DNA of 64,000 nt from Nitrosospira briensis (GTDB lineage: Bacteria > Pseudomonadota > Gammaproteobacteria > Burkholderiales > Nitrosomonadaceae), in assembly GCF_900115125.1 (NCBI RefSeq), contig NZ_FOVJ01000005.1, positions 62,001 through 126,000 of the forward strand. The letters are read 5' to 3'. The position numbers and the translations under genes are program-made. The notes under the pieces were generated by a model. It had not been told where the DNA came from. It searched no databases and was given only the letters and a program-made list of their open reading frames with translations. Shown here in pieces: positions 9,953 to 19,170 of the stretch (position 1 is its first letter; each line of letters begins with the position of its first letter).

Positions 9953-9976
9953 CCTCGATATTTGTTAATATCGGGG
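9953..9976 (+). promoter_or_regulatory. Hairpin/palindrome upstream of apbC
   Basis: CGATATT (9956-9962) and AATATCG (9967-9973) form a perfect inverted repeat with a TGTT loop. A wobble pair and two C-G pairs extend it. It ends about 24 bases before the apbC SD, so it could be a 5' UTR hairpin or an operator. Function unknown. Confidence 0.4.
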
Positions 9977-10010
9977 TCATCATTGGTGCCGCAGATAAAG
10001 GAGTACAGAA

Positions 10011-11099
10011 GTGCCGATAACCGAACAGCAAATACAACAGGCCCTGAGGGAGATTACCGATCTCAGCACCGGCAAGGATTACGTAAGCAATAACGAAGCA
10101 CGTAATATCGTTATAGACGGCGATAACGTGTCGCTGGACGTCGTGCTGGGTTACCCGGCAAAAAGCGTAATAGACAGTATCCGCAAGCAGGTGGTGGACA
10201 AGCTCAAAGGCATTCCCGGTGTTGGAAGCGTGAATGCCAACGTAACGAGCAAGATTGTGTCGCACAGCGTGCAGCGTGGCGTAAAACTCATTCCAGGGGT
10301 AAAAAACATTATTGCGGTGGCATCAGGCAAGGGCGGTGTGGGTAAATCTGCCACGGCGGTGAACCTGGCGCTCGCGCTGGCCGCTGAAGGCGCATCCGTC
10401 GGTCTTCTGGACGCCGATATCTATGGGCCTTCGCAGCCCCAGATGCTGGGTATCACCGGCCGCCCCGAGTCGCCGGATGGCAAGAGCATCGAACCGATGA
10501 AAGCGCATGGGATCCAGGCGATGTCCATCGGTTTCCTGATCGACGTGGAAACGCCCATGGTTTGGCGCGGTCCGATGGTTACCCAGGCCTTGCAGCAGCT
10601 GCTGAACGACACGCGATGGGATAATGTGGATTATCTTATTGTGGACATGCCGCCCGGGACGGGCGATATTCAGTTGACGCTCGCTCAAAAAGTCCCTGTT
10701 ACCGGCGCCGTTATCGTCACCACTCCACAGGATATTGCGCTGCTGGACGCCCGCAAGGGGCTGAGGATGTTCCAGAAAGTGGGTATCCCCATCATCGGTA
10801 TTGTCGAAAACATGAGCACCCATATCTGTTCTCGATGCGGCCACGAAGAACATGTTTTCGGCACTGGTGGAGGGGAAAAGATGTGCAGGGACTATGATGT
10901 CGAATTTCTGGGTGCCTTGCCTCTCGACATAAAAATCCGTGAGCATACCGATTCCGGTATCCCTACGGTTGTCGCGGAACCGGAGGGACGGATAGCGGAG
11001 ATATATCGCGGTGTCGCGCGCCGCCTCGCCGTCAAGATAGATGAATTATCGCTGGATCATTCTGCGTTATTCGCGAAGATCGTGATTGAGGATACCTGA
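10011..11099 (+). CDS. apbC: Iron-sulfur cluster carrier ApbC / Mrp (Nbp35 family P-loop NTPase)
   Basis: A GTG start follows a good SD (AAAGGAG, 7 bases upstream). The 362-residue protein has an N-terminal MIP18/DUF59 domain (residues about 1-80, ITEQQIQQALREITDL) and a deviant Walker A SGKGGVGKSA, with switch residues in DADIYGPSQPQMLG. Near the C-terminal third is a CxxC pair (CSRCGHEEHVFG) that binds a bridging Fe-S cluster in homologues. It is a cytosolic carrier that passes 4Fe-4S clusters to apo-enzymes. It lies back to back with metG. Length and motifs are ordinary for proteobacteria. Confidence 0.96.
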   Translation: MPITEQQIQQALREITDLSTGKDYVSNNEARNIVIDGDNVSLDVVLGYPAKSVIDSIRKQVVDKLKGIPGVGSVNANVTSKIVSHSVQRGVKLIPGVKNIIAVASGKGGVGKSATAVNLALALAAEGASVGLLDADIYGPSQPQMLGITGRPESPDGKSIEPMKAHGIQAMSIGFLIDVETPMVWRGPMVTQALQQLLNDTRWDNVDYLIVDMPPGTGDIQLTLAQKVPVTGAVIVTTPQDIALLDARKGLRMFQKVGIPIIGIVENMSTHICSRCGHEEHVFGTGGGEKMCRDYDVEFLGALPLDIKIREHTDSGIPTVVAEPEGRIAEIYRGVARRLAVKIDELSLDHSALFAKIVIEDT

Positions 11100-11317
11100 T
11101 TACCTTGAGTGAGCGGGCGTCAGGTGGAGGCTAAAAACCCTGCAGTTGCGCCAAATCGCGCGTGGCAATAATGCGAAGGGATTTGCATATGGCGCAATGC
11201 GCCTTGCGTATTGACGCCTCACGCTTTGAGCAGAGCCAGCGAAATCACGTGCGGGCGCATGTGCTTCGCCAGCTCATTCATGATTGACATTCACCTGGCC
11301 TTCTCCTCCTTAAAAAA

Positions 11318-11884
11318 ATGACTATAAAGTCGGACAAATGGATACGCCGCATGGCGGCGGAACAACGCATGATCGAGCCGTTTGAGGCCAATCAGATCAA
11401 GTATACGAACGGGCATCGGATCGTGTCATACGGGACCTCGAGCTATGGCTATGACATTCGCTGTTCGGATGAATTCAAGCTGTTCACAAATATAAATTCC
11501 GCCATCGTCGATCCCAAGAATTTCGATTCCAATTCCTTTGTTGACGTGAAGAGCGATGTGTGCCTCATCCCGCCGAATTCGTTCGCGCTCGCCCGTACCG
11601 TTGAGTATTTTCGCATTCCGCGAAATATACTTACTATTTGCCTTGGGAAATCCACCTATGCCCGTTGCGGCATTATCGTGAATGTCACCCCGTTTGAGCC
11701 GGAGTGGGAAGGTTATGTCACCCTGGAGTTTTCCAATACCACCCCGCTTCCCGCCAAAATTTATGCGAACGAAGGAGTAGCCCAGGTGATTTTCTTCGAA
11801 TCCGATGAAGAATGCGAGATTTCATATAAGGATCGGGGGGGGAAATACCAGGGGCAGCACGGGGTGACCTTGCCCAAAATCTGA
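11318..11884 (+). CDS. dcd: dCTP deaminase
   Basis: This 188-residue trimeric enzyme converts dCTP to dUTP in thymidylate synthesis. Signature segments are [18 protein letters not shown], the substrate-binding GKSTYARCG, and [18 protein letters not shown] with the catalytic Glu. The C-terminal lid is [12 protein letters not shown]. It matches the monofunctional proteobacterial form in length. SD-like bases (CCTCCTTAAAA region) are weak before the ATG. It lies 218 bp after apbC, and that gap holds only a weak long-range inverted repeat (11116-11122 with 11212-11218). It shares a pathway with the folA-thyA pair downstream. Confidence 0.96.
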   Translation: MTIKSDKWIRRMAAEQRMIEPFEANQIKYTNGHRIVSYGTSSYGYDIRCSDEFKLFTNINSAIVDPKNFDSNSFVDVKSDVCLIPPNSFALARTVEYFRIPRNILTICLGKSTYARCGIIVNVTPFEPEWEGYVTLEFSNTTPLPAKIYANEGVAQVIFFESDEECEISYKDRGGKYQGQHGVTLPKI

Positions 11885-12083
11885 TAGCGATACGGCTCAT
11901 GCGAGCGGTTGAAAGCAGGCTGGCGCCATGCATTCACTTCATGTTCGGCATTTTGTTAAAACCACAACTGTTGGTTGATAAAGTCCTGTCACTCCCCATA
12001 TATATTCATTATTCTCGCTGAAAACCGAAAATGACCAAGCGGTACATGGTGGTTTTCGGACAGAATTTCGGGTGAGCCCGCAG

Positions 12084-12106
12084 TTTTTTTCCGGCTGGAA
12101 AAAAAA
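12084..12106. terminator. Symmetric T-stem-A hairpin, possible bidirectional terminator
   Basis: A run of seven T plus CC (12084-12092), the loop GGCT and GG plus eight A (12097-12106) make a hairpin flanked by T and A tracts. It sits directly upstream of the decarboxylase promoter and may insulate it from dcd transcription. The stem has only two G-C pairs, so termination strength is doubtful. Confidence 0.35.
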
Positions 12107-12109
12107 CGC

Positions 12110-12137
12110 TTGATTCCAGCGAAATCAAGTCTATAAT
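12110..12137 (+). promoter_or_regulatory. Sigma-70 promoter of the ornithine decarboxylase unit, with internal inverted repeat
   Basis: TTGATT (12110-12115), a 16-bp spacer and a perfect TATAAT (12132-12137). CTTGATT 12109-12115 and AATCAAG 12123-12129 form a 7-7-7 inverted repeat that covers the -35 box and most of the spacer, so a bound protein would block polymerase. Transcription would start near 12144. Confidence 0.7.
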
Positions 12138-12184
12138 CCGCTTTTTTTCGGTACGCACAATTTCATAGAGAACAGGAGGTCATC

Positions 12185-12250
12185 ATGACAAGCAAAGCAA
12201 ACTATTTCGTCCCCGCTGATCTGGTAAATATCCATACTCCCGTAACGTAG
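12185..12250 (+). CDS. 21-residue leader peptide upstream of the ornithine decarboxylase
   Basis: ATG at 12185 follows a perfect SD (AGGAGG 12174-12179, 5 bases away), and the frame ends with TAG at 12248-12250. The peptide reads MTSKANYFVPADL followed by VNIHTPVT. The stop lies 26 bases before the likely decarboxylase start. The SD is stronger than that of the decarboxylase itself. CCTCCT at 12253-12258, just after the stop, is complementary to AGGAGG, so a long-range helix could hide the leader SD. A leader-peptide role in polyamine control is inference. It does not resemble enterobacterial SpeFL. Confidence 0.55.
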   Translation: MTSKANYFVPADLVNIHTPVT

Positions 12251-12276
12251 CGCCTCCTACAGAAAGGATGACTCTC

Positions 12277-13452
12277 ATGCAAATGCGTACCACCGCTCTA
12301 CGGCGCAACGTAGAAGCCGACGAAATATTCGACACCCACCCCGAAGTCACTCTCGATTTTGAACATGTCCAGGCAGCCCTGAAAAAAGGCTATAGCAAGC
12401 CGTTCCTGCTGGTTGACACCAACATTGTTCGAAACAAAGCCCGCCGCTTCAAAACAGCCATGCCAAAGGTGCAGCCGCATTATGCGGTGAAGGCGAATCC
12501 CGATCCGCGCGTGCTGCGAACCATGATCGAGGAAAGCGTCGGATTTGAAATTGCCTCCATTTCGGAGCTGGACCTTCTGCTCGGCCTTGGAGTGCCCGCA
12601 GCGGATATTTATTACAGTAATCCCATGAAGTCGCGCGCTTATCTGGAATATGCGGCGTCCAAGGGCGTGGAGTGGTATGTGCTGGACAGTGTCGAGGAAC
12701 TGCGCAAGATCGTGAGCGTCAAACCGGATGCAAAAATGTATTTGCGCATTGATACCCCCAACATAGGGAGCGATTGGCCATTGGCGGGCAAATTCGGTAC
12801 GCATACCGCCGAGATCGAGGGCATCGTTAATGAAGCCGCTAAACTCAAGGCAGATCTTGCGGGAGTGACATTCCACGTGGGTTCGCAATGCCGTAATCCG
12901 CAGAACTGGCGGGTGGGCATCGAGCGGGCAAAAAAAGTTTTTGCGGATATGCGCCAGGTTGGGTTGACGCCGCGTTTGCTCAATATCGGTGGCGGCTATC
13001 CCGTGCGTCATGTCAAGCCCATTCCATCAATAGAGATAATAGCGGAAGTCGTAAATGCCGCGATTGCAGATCTGCCGGAGGACATTCGGGTCATGGCCGA
13101 ACCAGGACGCTACCTTGTATCCGATGCGGCGTATTTCGTTTGCCGCGTGGTCGGCACGGCAACGCGTAACGGCAAACGCTGGATGTATTGGGACGCGGGT
13201 GTATTTGGCGGCGTAATCGAAGTCACGGAGGGCTTGCGGTACGAAATTCTTTCCGATCGCATGGGGCAGAATATCCCCTGGTCCATTGCCGGGCCAACCT
13301 GCGACTCGGTGGACATTCTCATGCGGGACGAAATGCTGCCGGAAGATATCGAGGAAGGGGACTTCATCTACATTCCGAATGCCGGCGCTTATACCACTGC
13401 GTACGCCAGCAATTTCAACGGGTTTCCACTACCGGATGTGGTGGTTTTGTAA
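12277..13452 (+). CDS. Ornithine decarboxylase, PLP fold-type III (ODC/DAP decarboxylase family)
   Basis: It converts ornithine to putrescine, with PLP as cofactor. The start at 12277 (391 residues) is preferred because AAGGA at 12264-12268 is 8 bases upstream; ATG at 12268 is in frame but overlaps that SD. Motifs: PLP lysine in PHYAVKANPDPRVL, HVGSQ, phosphate-binding GGGYP, EPGRYLVSD, and GPTCDSVD with the catalytic Cys typical of decarboxylases of this fold. Length matches bacterial short ODCs of the eukaryotic-like type. A strong promoter and a 21-codon leader ORF precede it and an intrinsic terminator follows, so it forms its own unit. Lysine activity cannot be excluded. Confidence 0.9.
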   Translation: MQMRTTALRRNVEADEIFDTHPEVTLDFEHVQAALKKGYSKPFLLVDTNIVRNKARRFKTAMPKVQPHYAVKANPDPRVLRTMIEESVGFEIASISELDLLLGLGVPAADIYYSNPMKSRAYLEYAASKGVEWYVLDSVEELRKIVSVKPDAKMYLRIDTPNIGSDWPLAGKFGTHTAEIEGIVNEAAKLKADLAGVTFHVGSQCRNPQNWRVGIERAKKVFADMRQVGLTPRLLNIGGGYPVRHVKPIPSIEIIAEVVNAAIADLPEDIRVMAEPGRYLVSDAAYFVCRVVGTATRNGKRWMYWDAGVFGGVIEVTEGLRYEILSDRMGQNIPWSIAGPTCDSVDILMRDEMLPEDIEEGDFIYIPNAGAYTTAYASNFNGFPLPDVVVL

Positions 13453-13484
13453 GGAATCGCAGTAGAAGTCGCGACATGAAAGAT

Positions 13485-13522
13485 GGCGGAACCCAAACGG
13501 CGGGTTCCGCCATTATTTTTTC
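13485..13522 (+). terminator. Intrinsic terminator of the ornithine decarboxylase gene
   Basis: A perfect 10-bp GC-rich stem (GGCGGAACCC 13485-13494 / GGGTTCCGCC 13502-13511) with a 7-base loop is followed by ATTATTTTTT. It lies 32 bases after the stop and separates this unit from the convergent folA. Confidence 0.9.
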
Positions 13523-13542
13523 CCGACCACCTGTCGTGTTCG

Positions 13543-14109
13543 TCAAACATCCGAGTGTTGTTTCCGGTCAAGCACCACAAAGTGATACGCCAGTCCGTCG
13601 TCATCCCAACGGTGCTTTTCGCGCGAGGTTTCGTCCCATTCTTCCCGATTGAATTCAGGGAAAAGCACATCGCCGTCGAAATCTTTCTGAATCTCGGTAA
13701 TGTATAGCCGGTCGCACAGTGGCAGCATCTGCCGGAATATTTCGGCGCCGCCGATAACAAAACATTCAGTATTCGCGTATCCAGTGTCCGTGCCCGCGCG
13801 TATATCCTTGCCCTCCTTGTCTGTGTCTTTCCCCGACCGGCAACACGCTATCAGCGCTTCGGCTATGGAAGGCACAACGATGGCGCCCGGGACTTCATAT
13901 TCAGCTTGTTTCGTGAGGATAATACAGGTGCGTCCGGGAAGCGGCTTACCGATGGATTCAAAGGTTTTGCGCCCCATGATCATGGGATGTCCCATGGTCA
14001 GGGCCTTGAAGCGCTTCAGATCAGGCGGCAAGCGCCACGGCAATGCATTATCCCTGCCGATGACGCGATTCTTCGCCATGGCTACGAGGGCGCAGAGCCT
14101 TTGCGTCAT
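13543..14109 (-). CDS. folA: Dihydrofolate reductase
   Basis: It reduces dihydrofolate to tetrahydrofolate with NADPH. The 188-residue sequence opens [20 protein letters not shown] with the conserved Trp-Arg-Leu-Pro-Asp block, then [23 protein letters not shown] and [11 protein letters not shown]. Compared with the 159-residue E. coli enzyme it has an extra charged insertion before FVIGG ([18 protein letters not shown]). Its ATG overlaps the thyA stop by 4 bases (ATGA), so the two are translationally coupled. The pair makes functional sense because ThyA produces the dihydrofolate that FolA recycles. Confidence 0.96.
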   Translation of the reverse strand: MTQRLCALVAMAKNRVIGRDNALPWRLPPDLKRFKALTMGHPMIMGRKTFESIGKPLPGRTCIILTKQAEYEVPGAIVVPSIAEALIACCRSGKDTDKEGKDIRAGTDTGYANTECFVIGGAEIFRQMLPLCDRLYITEIQKDFDGDVLFPEFNREEWDETSREKHRWDDDGLAYHFVVLDRKQHSDV

Positions 14110-14900
14110 ACAGCGACCAACGCCCTGATTGCGGGATAAGGGTCATACCCTTCCAGCGTAAAGTCTTCGTATTTGAAATCAAAAATACTGCTCACCGCCG
14201 GGTTCAATTTCATTACAGGCAGGTCTCGCGGTTCTCGGCTTAATTGTTCTCGCGCTTGCGTCAAATGGTTAAGGTAAAGATGAGCGTCGCCAAATGTGTG
14301 CACGAAATCCCCGGCTTTCAGATTACAACTTTGCGAGACCATTAGCGTAAGCAGGGCGTAGGAGGCAATGTTGAATGGCACGCCAAGGAAGATATCGGCA
14401 CTGCGCTGGTAAAGCTGGCAAGAAAGCTTGCCGTCAACCACATAGAACTGAAACAAGGCATGACAGGGCGCCAACTTCATCTCATGCAACTCGCTTACAT
14501 TCCAGGAAGAAACAATCATCCGCCGTGAATCTGGCGTATTCCTGATCTGTCCTATCACTTGCGCGATCTGATCGATATGGCCTCCGCTTGAATTCGGCCA
14601 GGACCGCCACTGCCTCCCGTACACAGGACCCAGATCGCCGTTTTCGTCTGCCCATTCATTCCAGATGGAAACGCCGTTGTCCTTGAGGTACTGGATATTG
14701 GTGTCGCCGCGCAAAAACCATAGCAATTCATAGATGATGGATTTCAGATGGCATTTCTTCGTCGTTACCAGCGGAAAACCCCGGGATAAGTCAAATCGCA
14801 TCTGGTAGCCGAATATCGAAAGCGTACCTGTGCCCGTGCGATCTGATTTCTTATGTCCGTGCTCGAGCACATGTTGCATGAGTTCAAGATACTGGCGCAT
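14106..14900 (-). CDS. thyA: Thymidylate synthase
   Basis: The 264-residue protein equals the E. coli length. It contains [19 protein letters not shown], the catalytic Cys in [11 protein letters not shown], and the dUMP-binding [20 protein letters not shown] and [12 protein letters not shown]. It methylates dUMP to dTMP using methylene-tetrahydrofolate. It is the first gene of a thyA-folA pair on the minus strand. The C-terminus ends in ALVAV rather than a longer tail, as is usual. No frameshift or missing residue was seen. Confidence 0.97.
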   Translation of the reverse strand: MRQYLELMQHVLEHGHKKSDRTGTGTLSIFGYQMRFDLSRGFPLVTTKKCHLKSIIYELLWFLRGDTNIQYLKDNGVSIWNEWADENGDLGPVYGRQWRSWPNSSGGHIDQIAQVIGQIRNTPDSRRMIVSSWNVSELHEMKLAPCHALFQFYVVDGKLSCQLYQRSADIFLGVPFNIASYALLTLMVSQSCNLKAGDFVHTFGDAHLYLNHLTQAREQLSREPRDLPVMKLNPAVSSIFDFKYEDFTLEGYDPYPAIRALVAV

Positions 14901-15030
14901 TGCGGGGTCGAGGGAATGACAGGAAATATAGGAGGTGGAGAGCCAAGCCAGCAGAAATCCCTGCCGGCAAACCTATTAAGGATATCAGATGTATTATAGT
15001 ATCATTTTCCCCACTAATTTAAGGTAGCCA

Positions 15031-16539
15031 ATGCTCGCGTCTCTGATACAAAATGCTGGTCCAATAAGTACGCCAAAAAAGCCCACGCACATTCTGGTCG
15101 TGCTGCCTCGGCTGGATGCTTTGGGGAAGGGATCGTCGGATAAGTCATCAGGCAAGCGTCAGGATAAGCCGGATTTTTTTGGCAAGGGCGTACTTGAAAT
15201 TTTATTATCGCGGCGAAAAATGCAGCTTGGGGAAATGGCCGGCTCACCGCTGGCGGCCAATCTCGAAAATGGTTCTCTATGCGTGTGGGTGATGGTGGAT
15301 TTGAGCGAGCCCCCATTCGAGCAGCAAACAGTCATACGAAAAGCCCTCCAATTACTGCTGGAGGAAAATCCCGCAGAAATACATCTTGCGATTTATGGCA
15401 GCGACAGTCAAAGGGGGCCACTTGCGCAGTTGGCGGTGTATGCTGCCTGGATCAACGGTCCAGTTTTGCCATCGCGAAAAACGGGCAAGAAAAACACGTG
15501 CAGGCAGGCGCTCACCGGAATCGTGCTGCATGGATATGAGGACGCGGACAATTTCGCGCTGCTTCATGCCAAAGCGGAAGGCAATCTGCTCACCCGGGAG
15601 CTCACAGTATTGCCACCCAATGAATTGACCCCTTCGTTTTATCGCCAATATGTCAAGAAACTTGCAGCCAGCGAGGGCTGGAAGCATCAGGATTTCGATG
15701 TGAAGGCACTGCGTAAAATGGGGGCAGGGGCATTTGTTGCAGTGGCCCAGGGCAGCGATCCGGAGGATGCGGCTATCGTGCATTTGAAACGACGGGTCAA
15801 AAGTGCAAGCAAAAGTGTGGCTCTGGTGGGAAAAGGCATTTGTTTTGATACGGGAGGTCATAATCTGAAGCCGGCCCGTTACATGCAGGGCATGCACGAG
15901 GATATGAATGGTTCGGCTGTCGCTCTGGGTTTATTACTGGCTGCAACGCGCGCCGCCCTGCCGCTGAATATCGATTGCTGGCTTGCCATCGCCCAAAACC
16001 ACATCAGTCCTCGCGCTTACAAGCAAAACGACGTTATATCCACGCTGAACGGCACCACCGTCGAGATCATTCATACCGATGCGGAAGGACGGCTGGTACT
16101 GGCGGATACGCTGTCGCTCGCGGCAAAAGAGAAGCCGGATGTAATGATCGATTTCGCAACGCTGACAGGGAGCATGCATACAGCGCTTGGGTCGCATTAC
16201 AGCGGTATTTTCGGCAATCGCGACGAGTTGATTCAAAAGGCGTTAATAGCGGGAAGATCGTCTGGGGAGCGTACCTGTGCATTTCCGATGGATGCCGATT
16301 ATGAGGCGGAGCTGGAAAGCAAGATTGCGGACACCAAGCAGTGCACCCTGGAGGGCGACGCAGATCACATTCTTGCGGCACGATTTCTCAGCCGATTCGT
16401 GGACGGCATACCCTGGTTGCATATGGATCTCTCAGCTAGCAGCCACAAGGGCGGGTTAGGCGCGGTTGGGAGTGACGTCACCGGTTTTGGGGTTGCATGG
16501 GGCATTAAAATGCTGGAGGAGATTCTGGCCTCGGAATAA
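15031..16539 (+). CDS. M17 leucyl aminopeptidase family protein (divergent PepA-like)
   Basis: The 502-residue cytosolic metallopeptidase has an AAGG SD 6 bases before the ATG. The C-terminal catalytic domain keeps the M17 metal and active-site blocks: VGKGICFDTGGHNLKP, HEDMNGSAVALGLLL and IIHTDAEGRLVLADTL (canonical NTDAEGRL has Asn at the first position). FATLTGSMHTALGSHYSGIF follows. The N-terminal domain is weakly conserved, as in other family members. It removes N-terminal residues from peptides using two divalent metals. This is probably a second, PepB/PepA-like paralogue rather than the main PepA. It is isolated between thyA and a minus-strand oxidoreductase. Confidence 0.88.
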   Translation: MLASLIQNAGPISTPKKPTHILVVLPRLDALGKGSSDKSSGKRQDKPDFFGKGVLEILLSRRKMQLGEMAGSPLAANLENGSLCVWVMVDLSEPPFEQQTVIRKALQLLLEENPAEIHLAIYGSDSQRGPLAQLAVYAAWINGPVLPSRKTGKKNTCRQALTGIVLHGYEDADNFALLHAKAEGNLLTRELTVLPPNELTPSFYRQYVKKLAASEGWKHQDFDVKALRKMGAGAFVAVAQGSDPEDAAIVHLKRRVKSASKSVALVGKGICFDTGGHNLKPARYMQGMHEDMNGSAVALGLLLAATRAALPLNIDCWLAIAQNHISPRAYKQNDVISTLNGTTVEIIHTDAEGRLVLADTLSLAAKEKPDVMIDFATLTGSMHTALGSHYSGIFGNRDELIQKALIAGRSSGERTCAFPMDADYEAELESKIADTKQCTLEGDADHILAARFLSRFVDGIPWLHMDLSASSHKGGLGAVGSDVTGFGVAWGIKMLEEILASE

Positions 16540-16601
16540 AATCCTTCCAGTCTTATAAGCCATTCGCGAGTGGATCCATAAAATACCAGGCGCAAATCGG
16601 C

Positions 16602-17603
16602 TCAAACTATCTGTAGCACGATTTTGCCCGTGGTATGACCCGCTTCGATCAACTGGTGCGCCTCTGAGGCGCTTTCCAGTGGAAGCGCAAGGCCGATATG
16701 AACCTTGAGGATGCCCTGCTCGAACAGCTTGGCTCCACGTTCAAGGATACGAGTTTGCATGATACGGGCTGGATGCAGACCGAAATAGAGCGGTGCGGCC
16801 ATTTGCACATAACCGATGCACAGGTTGCGCAGCCTTGCCGTGTTGATTTGCTGGGCGGTGCATGTGGTCGAGAGCAGCGTCACCAAGCGGCCATACAGCC
16901 GGGTTGCTGCAAAGGATTTGCAAAAAGTTTCTCCGCCTATCGTGTCCAGCGTGAGTCTCACTCCCAGGCCATCTGTCCAGTTCAACGTCGCTTCAACAAA
17001 ATCTTGCGCGCTATAGTTTATTGCCAGCTCCGCGCCGAGCGATTGCACAAGCTCTGCCTTCCGCGAATTGGATATGGTCGTGGCTACCCGTGCATTGAAG
17101 TAATGAGCGAGCTGAACTGCAATATGGCCGACCCCCCCGGCACCGGCATGTATCAGAGTGGACTGGCCATCCCTCAAATCGCCGCGGTTTACCAGTGCTT
17201 CCCAGGCGGTAATCAGCGCCAGCGGTATGGCCGCCGCTTCCAGCATGGAGAGATTACCGGGTTTCAATGCCAGATAGTCTTCCTGTACCACCGTATATTC
17301 CGCATACGTTCCCGGCCCGTTGCCTAAGCCATTATTGAAAAAAAACACTTCACTGCCTGGTCGTACGCGGGTAACCGAACTGCCAACCGCTTCAACCACC
17401 CCTGCACCATCGCAGCCCAGAATCGAAGGCAGCTTATCCGGATAGTACATATTAAGCTTGCGTACCTTTGTATCTATCGGATTCAAGCCGGCAGCATGCA
17501 CCTTGACCAGCGCGTCATATGGGTTGGTCAAGGCGGGTACGGGAATATCGGCGGCAATCAGCACATCAGGTTCCCCAGGCGCATCCATCAGGACGGCTCT
17601 CAT
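16602..17603 (-). CDS. NADPH:quinone oxidoreductase-like MDR family protein
   Basis: From CAT 17601-17603 the product has 333 residues starting MRAVLMDAPGEPDVLIAADI. It has the medium-chain reductase fold: an N-terminal GroES-like domain with VHAAGLNPIDTKVRKLN and GCDGAGVVEAVG, and a Rossmann motif HAGAGGVGHIAVQLA for NADPH. It lacks the zinc-binding cysteines of alcohol dehydrogenases, placing it with zinc-independent quinone reductases. The start is preceded by AAGGGGAG and overlaps the stop of a 70-codon upstream ORF by 4 bases (ATGA), suggesting coupling. The physiological substrate is unknown. Confidence 0.9.
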   Translation of the reverse strand: MRAVLMDAPGEPDVLIAADIPVPALTNPYDALVKVHAAGLNPIDTKVRKLNMYYPDKLPSILGCDGAGVVEAVGSSVTRVRPGSEVFFFNNGLGNGPGTYAEYTVVQEDYLALKPGNLSMLEAAAIPLALITAWEALVNRGDLRDGQSTLIHAGAGGVGHIAVQLAHYFNARVATTISNSRKAELVQSLGAELAINYSAQDFVEATLNWTDGLGVRLTLDTIGGETFCKSFAATRLYGRLVTLLSTTCTAQQINTARLRNLCIGYVQMAAPLYFGLHPARIMQTRILERGAKLFEQGILKVHIGLALPLESASEAHQLIEAGHTTGKIVLQIV

Positions 17604-17812
17604 GATCTCCCCTTGTTCTTGCCCCATGCCCAGCGGGTAATCTGCCGCCACCGGCTGACCGCTTGCCTGGGTTCATGCTGTGTGCTATCTGCCCGATCGC
17701 CCGCTGTACTCAGCTTTACCTGCGCATGGATCTCGTGCAAGGTCAGGCCGCCGGGACCTCTGAGTGCATTCGCTTCGGGCTTGCCCGGGTTGTCTGGGTC
17801 GGGTTTTTCCAT
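17600..17812 (-). CDS. Hypothetical 70-residue protein translationally coupled to the oxidoreductase
   Basis: The stop overlaps the oxidoreductase start as ATGA. The hydrophilic product begins MEKPDPDNPGKPEANALRG and ends with a basic Trp-rich tail (WRQITRWAWGKNKGRS). There is no signal peptide or recognisable domain. Codon use looks like that of its neighbours, which supports it being real, but the SD before the ATG is weak. It lies 82 bp from the divergent aroC. Function unknown. Confidence 0.45.
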   Translation of the reverse strand: MEKPDPDNPGKPEANALRGPGGLTLHEIHAQVKLSTAGDRADSTQHEPRQAVSRWRQITRWAWGKNKGRS

Positions 17813-17894
17813 GATCAGATTACGTACGACTGGCCGGGCTCGCGTGGTAGAAGCAATATGTTAAACTCGAGGCCTTGATTTTGCGAGAAATAAA

Positions 17895-19067
17895 ATGTCC
17901 GGGAATACCATTGGCAAGCTTTTTTGCGTCACCTCGTTTGGCGAGTCTCATGGCCCAGCTATTGGTTGCGTAGTCGATGGTTGTCCTCCGGGGATGGAAC
18001 TATCCGCTGAGGATATCCAGCGGGATCTGGACAGGCGTAAACCCGGTACTTCGCGCTATGTGACCCAGCGGCGCGAATCAGATACGGTAGAAATTCTCTC
18101 AGGGGTATTCGAGGGCAAGACCACGGGGACGCCTATTGCCCTCCTAATTCGCAACGAGGACCAGCGCAGCAAGGATTACAGCAAAATCATGGAGACTTTC
18201 CGCCCCGGTCATGCGGACTATGTTTACTGGCAAAAATATGGAATACGCGATTACCGGGGGGGCGGGCGTTCCTCGGCACGGGAAACAGCTGTGCGGGTTG
18301 CGGCTGCGGCCATTGCCAGAAAATGGCTACACGCGAGGTATGGGGTGGTAATACGCGGCTTTATGGCACAATTGGGGCCCGTAGAGATTCCCTTCAAGCA
18401 ATGGGATGCGGTAGACAAGAACCCTTTTTTTGCCGCTGACCCCGATCTGGTGCCCACCCTGGAAGAGTTCATGGATAAGCTGCGCAAATCCGGCGATTCG
18501 ATTGGCGCGAAAATTTGCGTAGTGGCGGAAGGCGTGCCGGCCGGCTGGGGCGAGCCGGTGTATGACCGTCTGGATGCTGAAATTGCTTATGCCATGATGA
18601 GCATCAATGCGGTAAAAGGCGTGGAAATCGGCGCCGGGTTCGCCGCTGTGGTTCAAAAGGGAACAGAGCATTCCGATGAGGTCACTCCGGAAGGGTTTTT
18701 GAGCAACAACGCGGGCGGAATATTGGGCGGAATTTCCAGCGGTCAGGATATTGTCGTAAATATTGCCGTGAAGCCGACTTCCAGTATCCGTTTGGGGCGA
18801 CGCTCGATAGATAAGACCGGCGAACCTGTAGTGGTGGAAACGCACGGCCGGCACGACCCTTGCGTAGGGATCCGCGCCACGCCCATAGGCGAGGCAATGC
18901 TGGCTCTGGTTCTGATGGATCATGCCTTGCGCCACCGCGCGCAAAATGCGGACGTCGTATGCGCTACTCCGAAAATTCCTGCCAAGGCCGGCCTGGAAGA
19001 AAACCTCGCATCCGGTGTCCCGGGCTTGCAGTCGTTTGCGGAAAACCCGGAGCCTGATGAAGCCTGA
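17895..19067 (+). CDS. aroC: Chorismate synthase
   Basis: The 390-residue flavoenzyme makes chorismate from EPSP, the last step of the shikimate pathway. Signatures include [45 protein letters not shown] (split here for brevity: [14 protein letters not shown]), and [11 protein letters not shown]. The C-terminal segment [20 protein letters not shown] is also typical. Length is a little above E. coli AroC (361) because of a short C-terminal extension ([20 protein letters not shown]). The ATG follows a weak SD (GCGAGAAATAAA). It converges on the GGDEF-EAL gene. Confidence 0.97.
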   Translation: MSGNTIGKLFCVTSFGESHGPAIGCVVDGCPPGMELSAEDIQRDLDRRKPGTSRYVTQRRESDTVEILSGVFEGKTTGTPIALLIRNEDQRSKDYSKIMETFRPGHADYVYWQKYGIRDYRGGGRSSARETAVRVAAAAIARKWLHARYGVVIRGFMAQLGPVEIPFKQWDAVDKNPFFAADPDLVPTLEEFMDKLRKSGDSIGAKICVVAEGVPAGWGEPVYDRLDAEIAYAMMSINAVKGVEIGAGFAAVVQKGTEHSDEVTPEGFLSNNAGGILGGISSGQDIVVNIAVKPTSSIRLGRRSIDKTGEPVVVETHGRHDPCVGIRATPIGEAMLALVLMDHALRHRAQNADVVCATPKIPAKAGLEENLASGVPGLQSFAENPEPDEA

Positions 19068-19170
19068 AGCAGGACATCCGAATTTCGGTCATGCTGTCTG
19101 CGAAGTTGGCCGTTCGGCATTGCTCAGGCATCGCGAGCTCTTGAAGTGAACCTGACCGCGAGACTCCCGT

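Larger units (their letters stand above)
11885..12184 (+). other. Intergenic leader region between dcd and the decarboxylase leader ORF
   Basis: No gene is seen. The stretch contains an imperfect 13-bp inverted repeat (CCGAAAA 12025-12031 with TTTTCGG 12053-12059, plus ACCA/TGGT inside), then a T7CC/GGA7 hairpin (12084-12106), a consensus-like promoter (12110-12137) and the SD of the leader ORF (AGGAGG, 12174-12179). Confidence 0.6.

Noticed and set aside
11116-11218. GGCGTCA/TGACGCC long-range inverted repeat between apbC and dcd as a structured RNA
   Set aside because: Only 7 bp with a 90-base loop and no supporting internal structure apart from one small palindrome (GGCGCA/TGCGCC).
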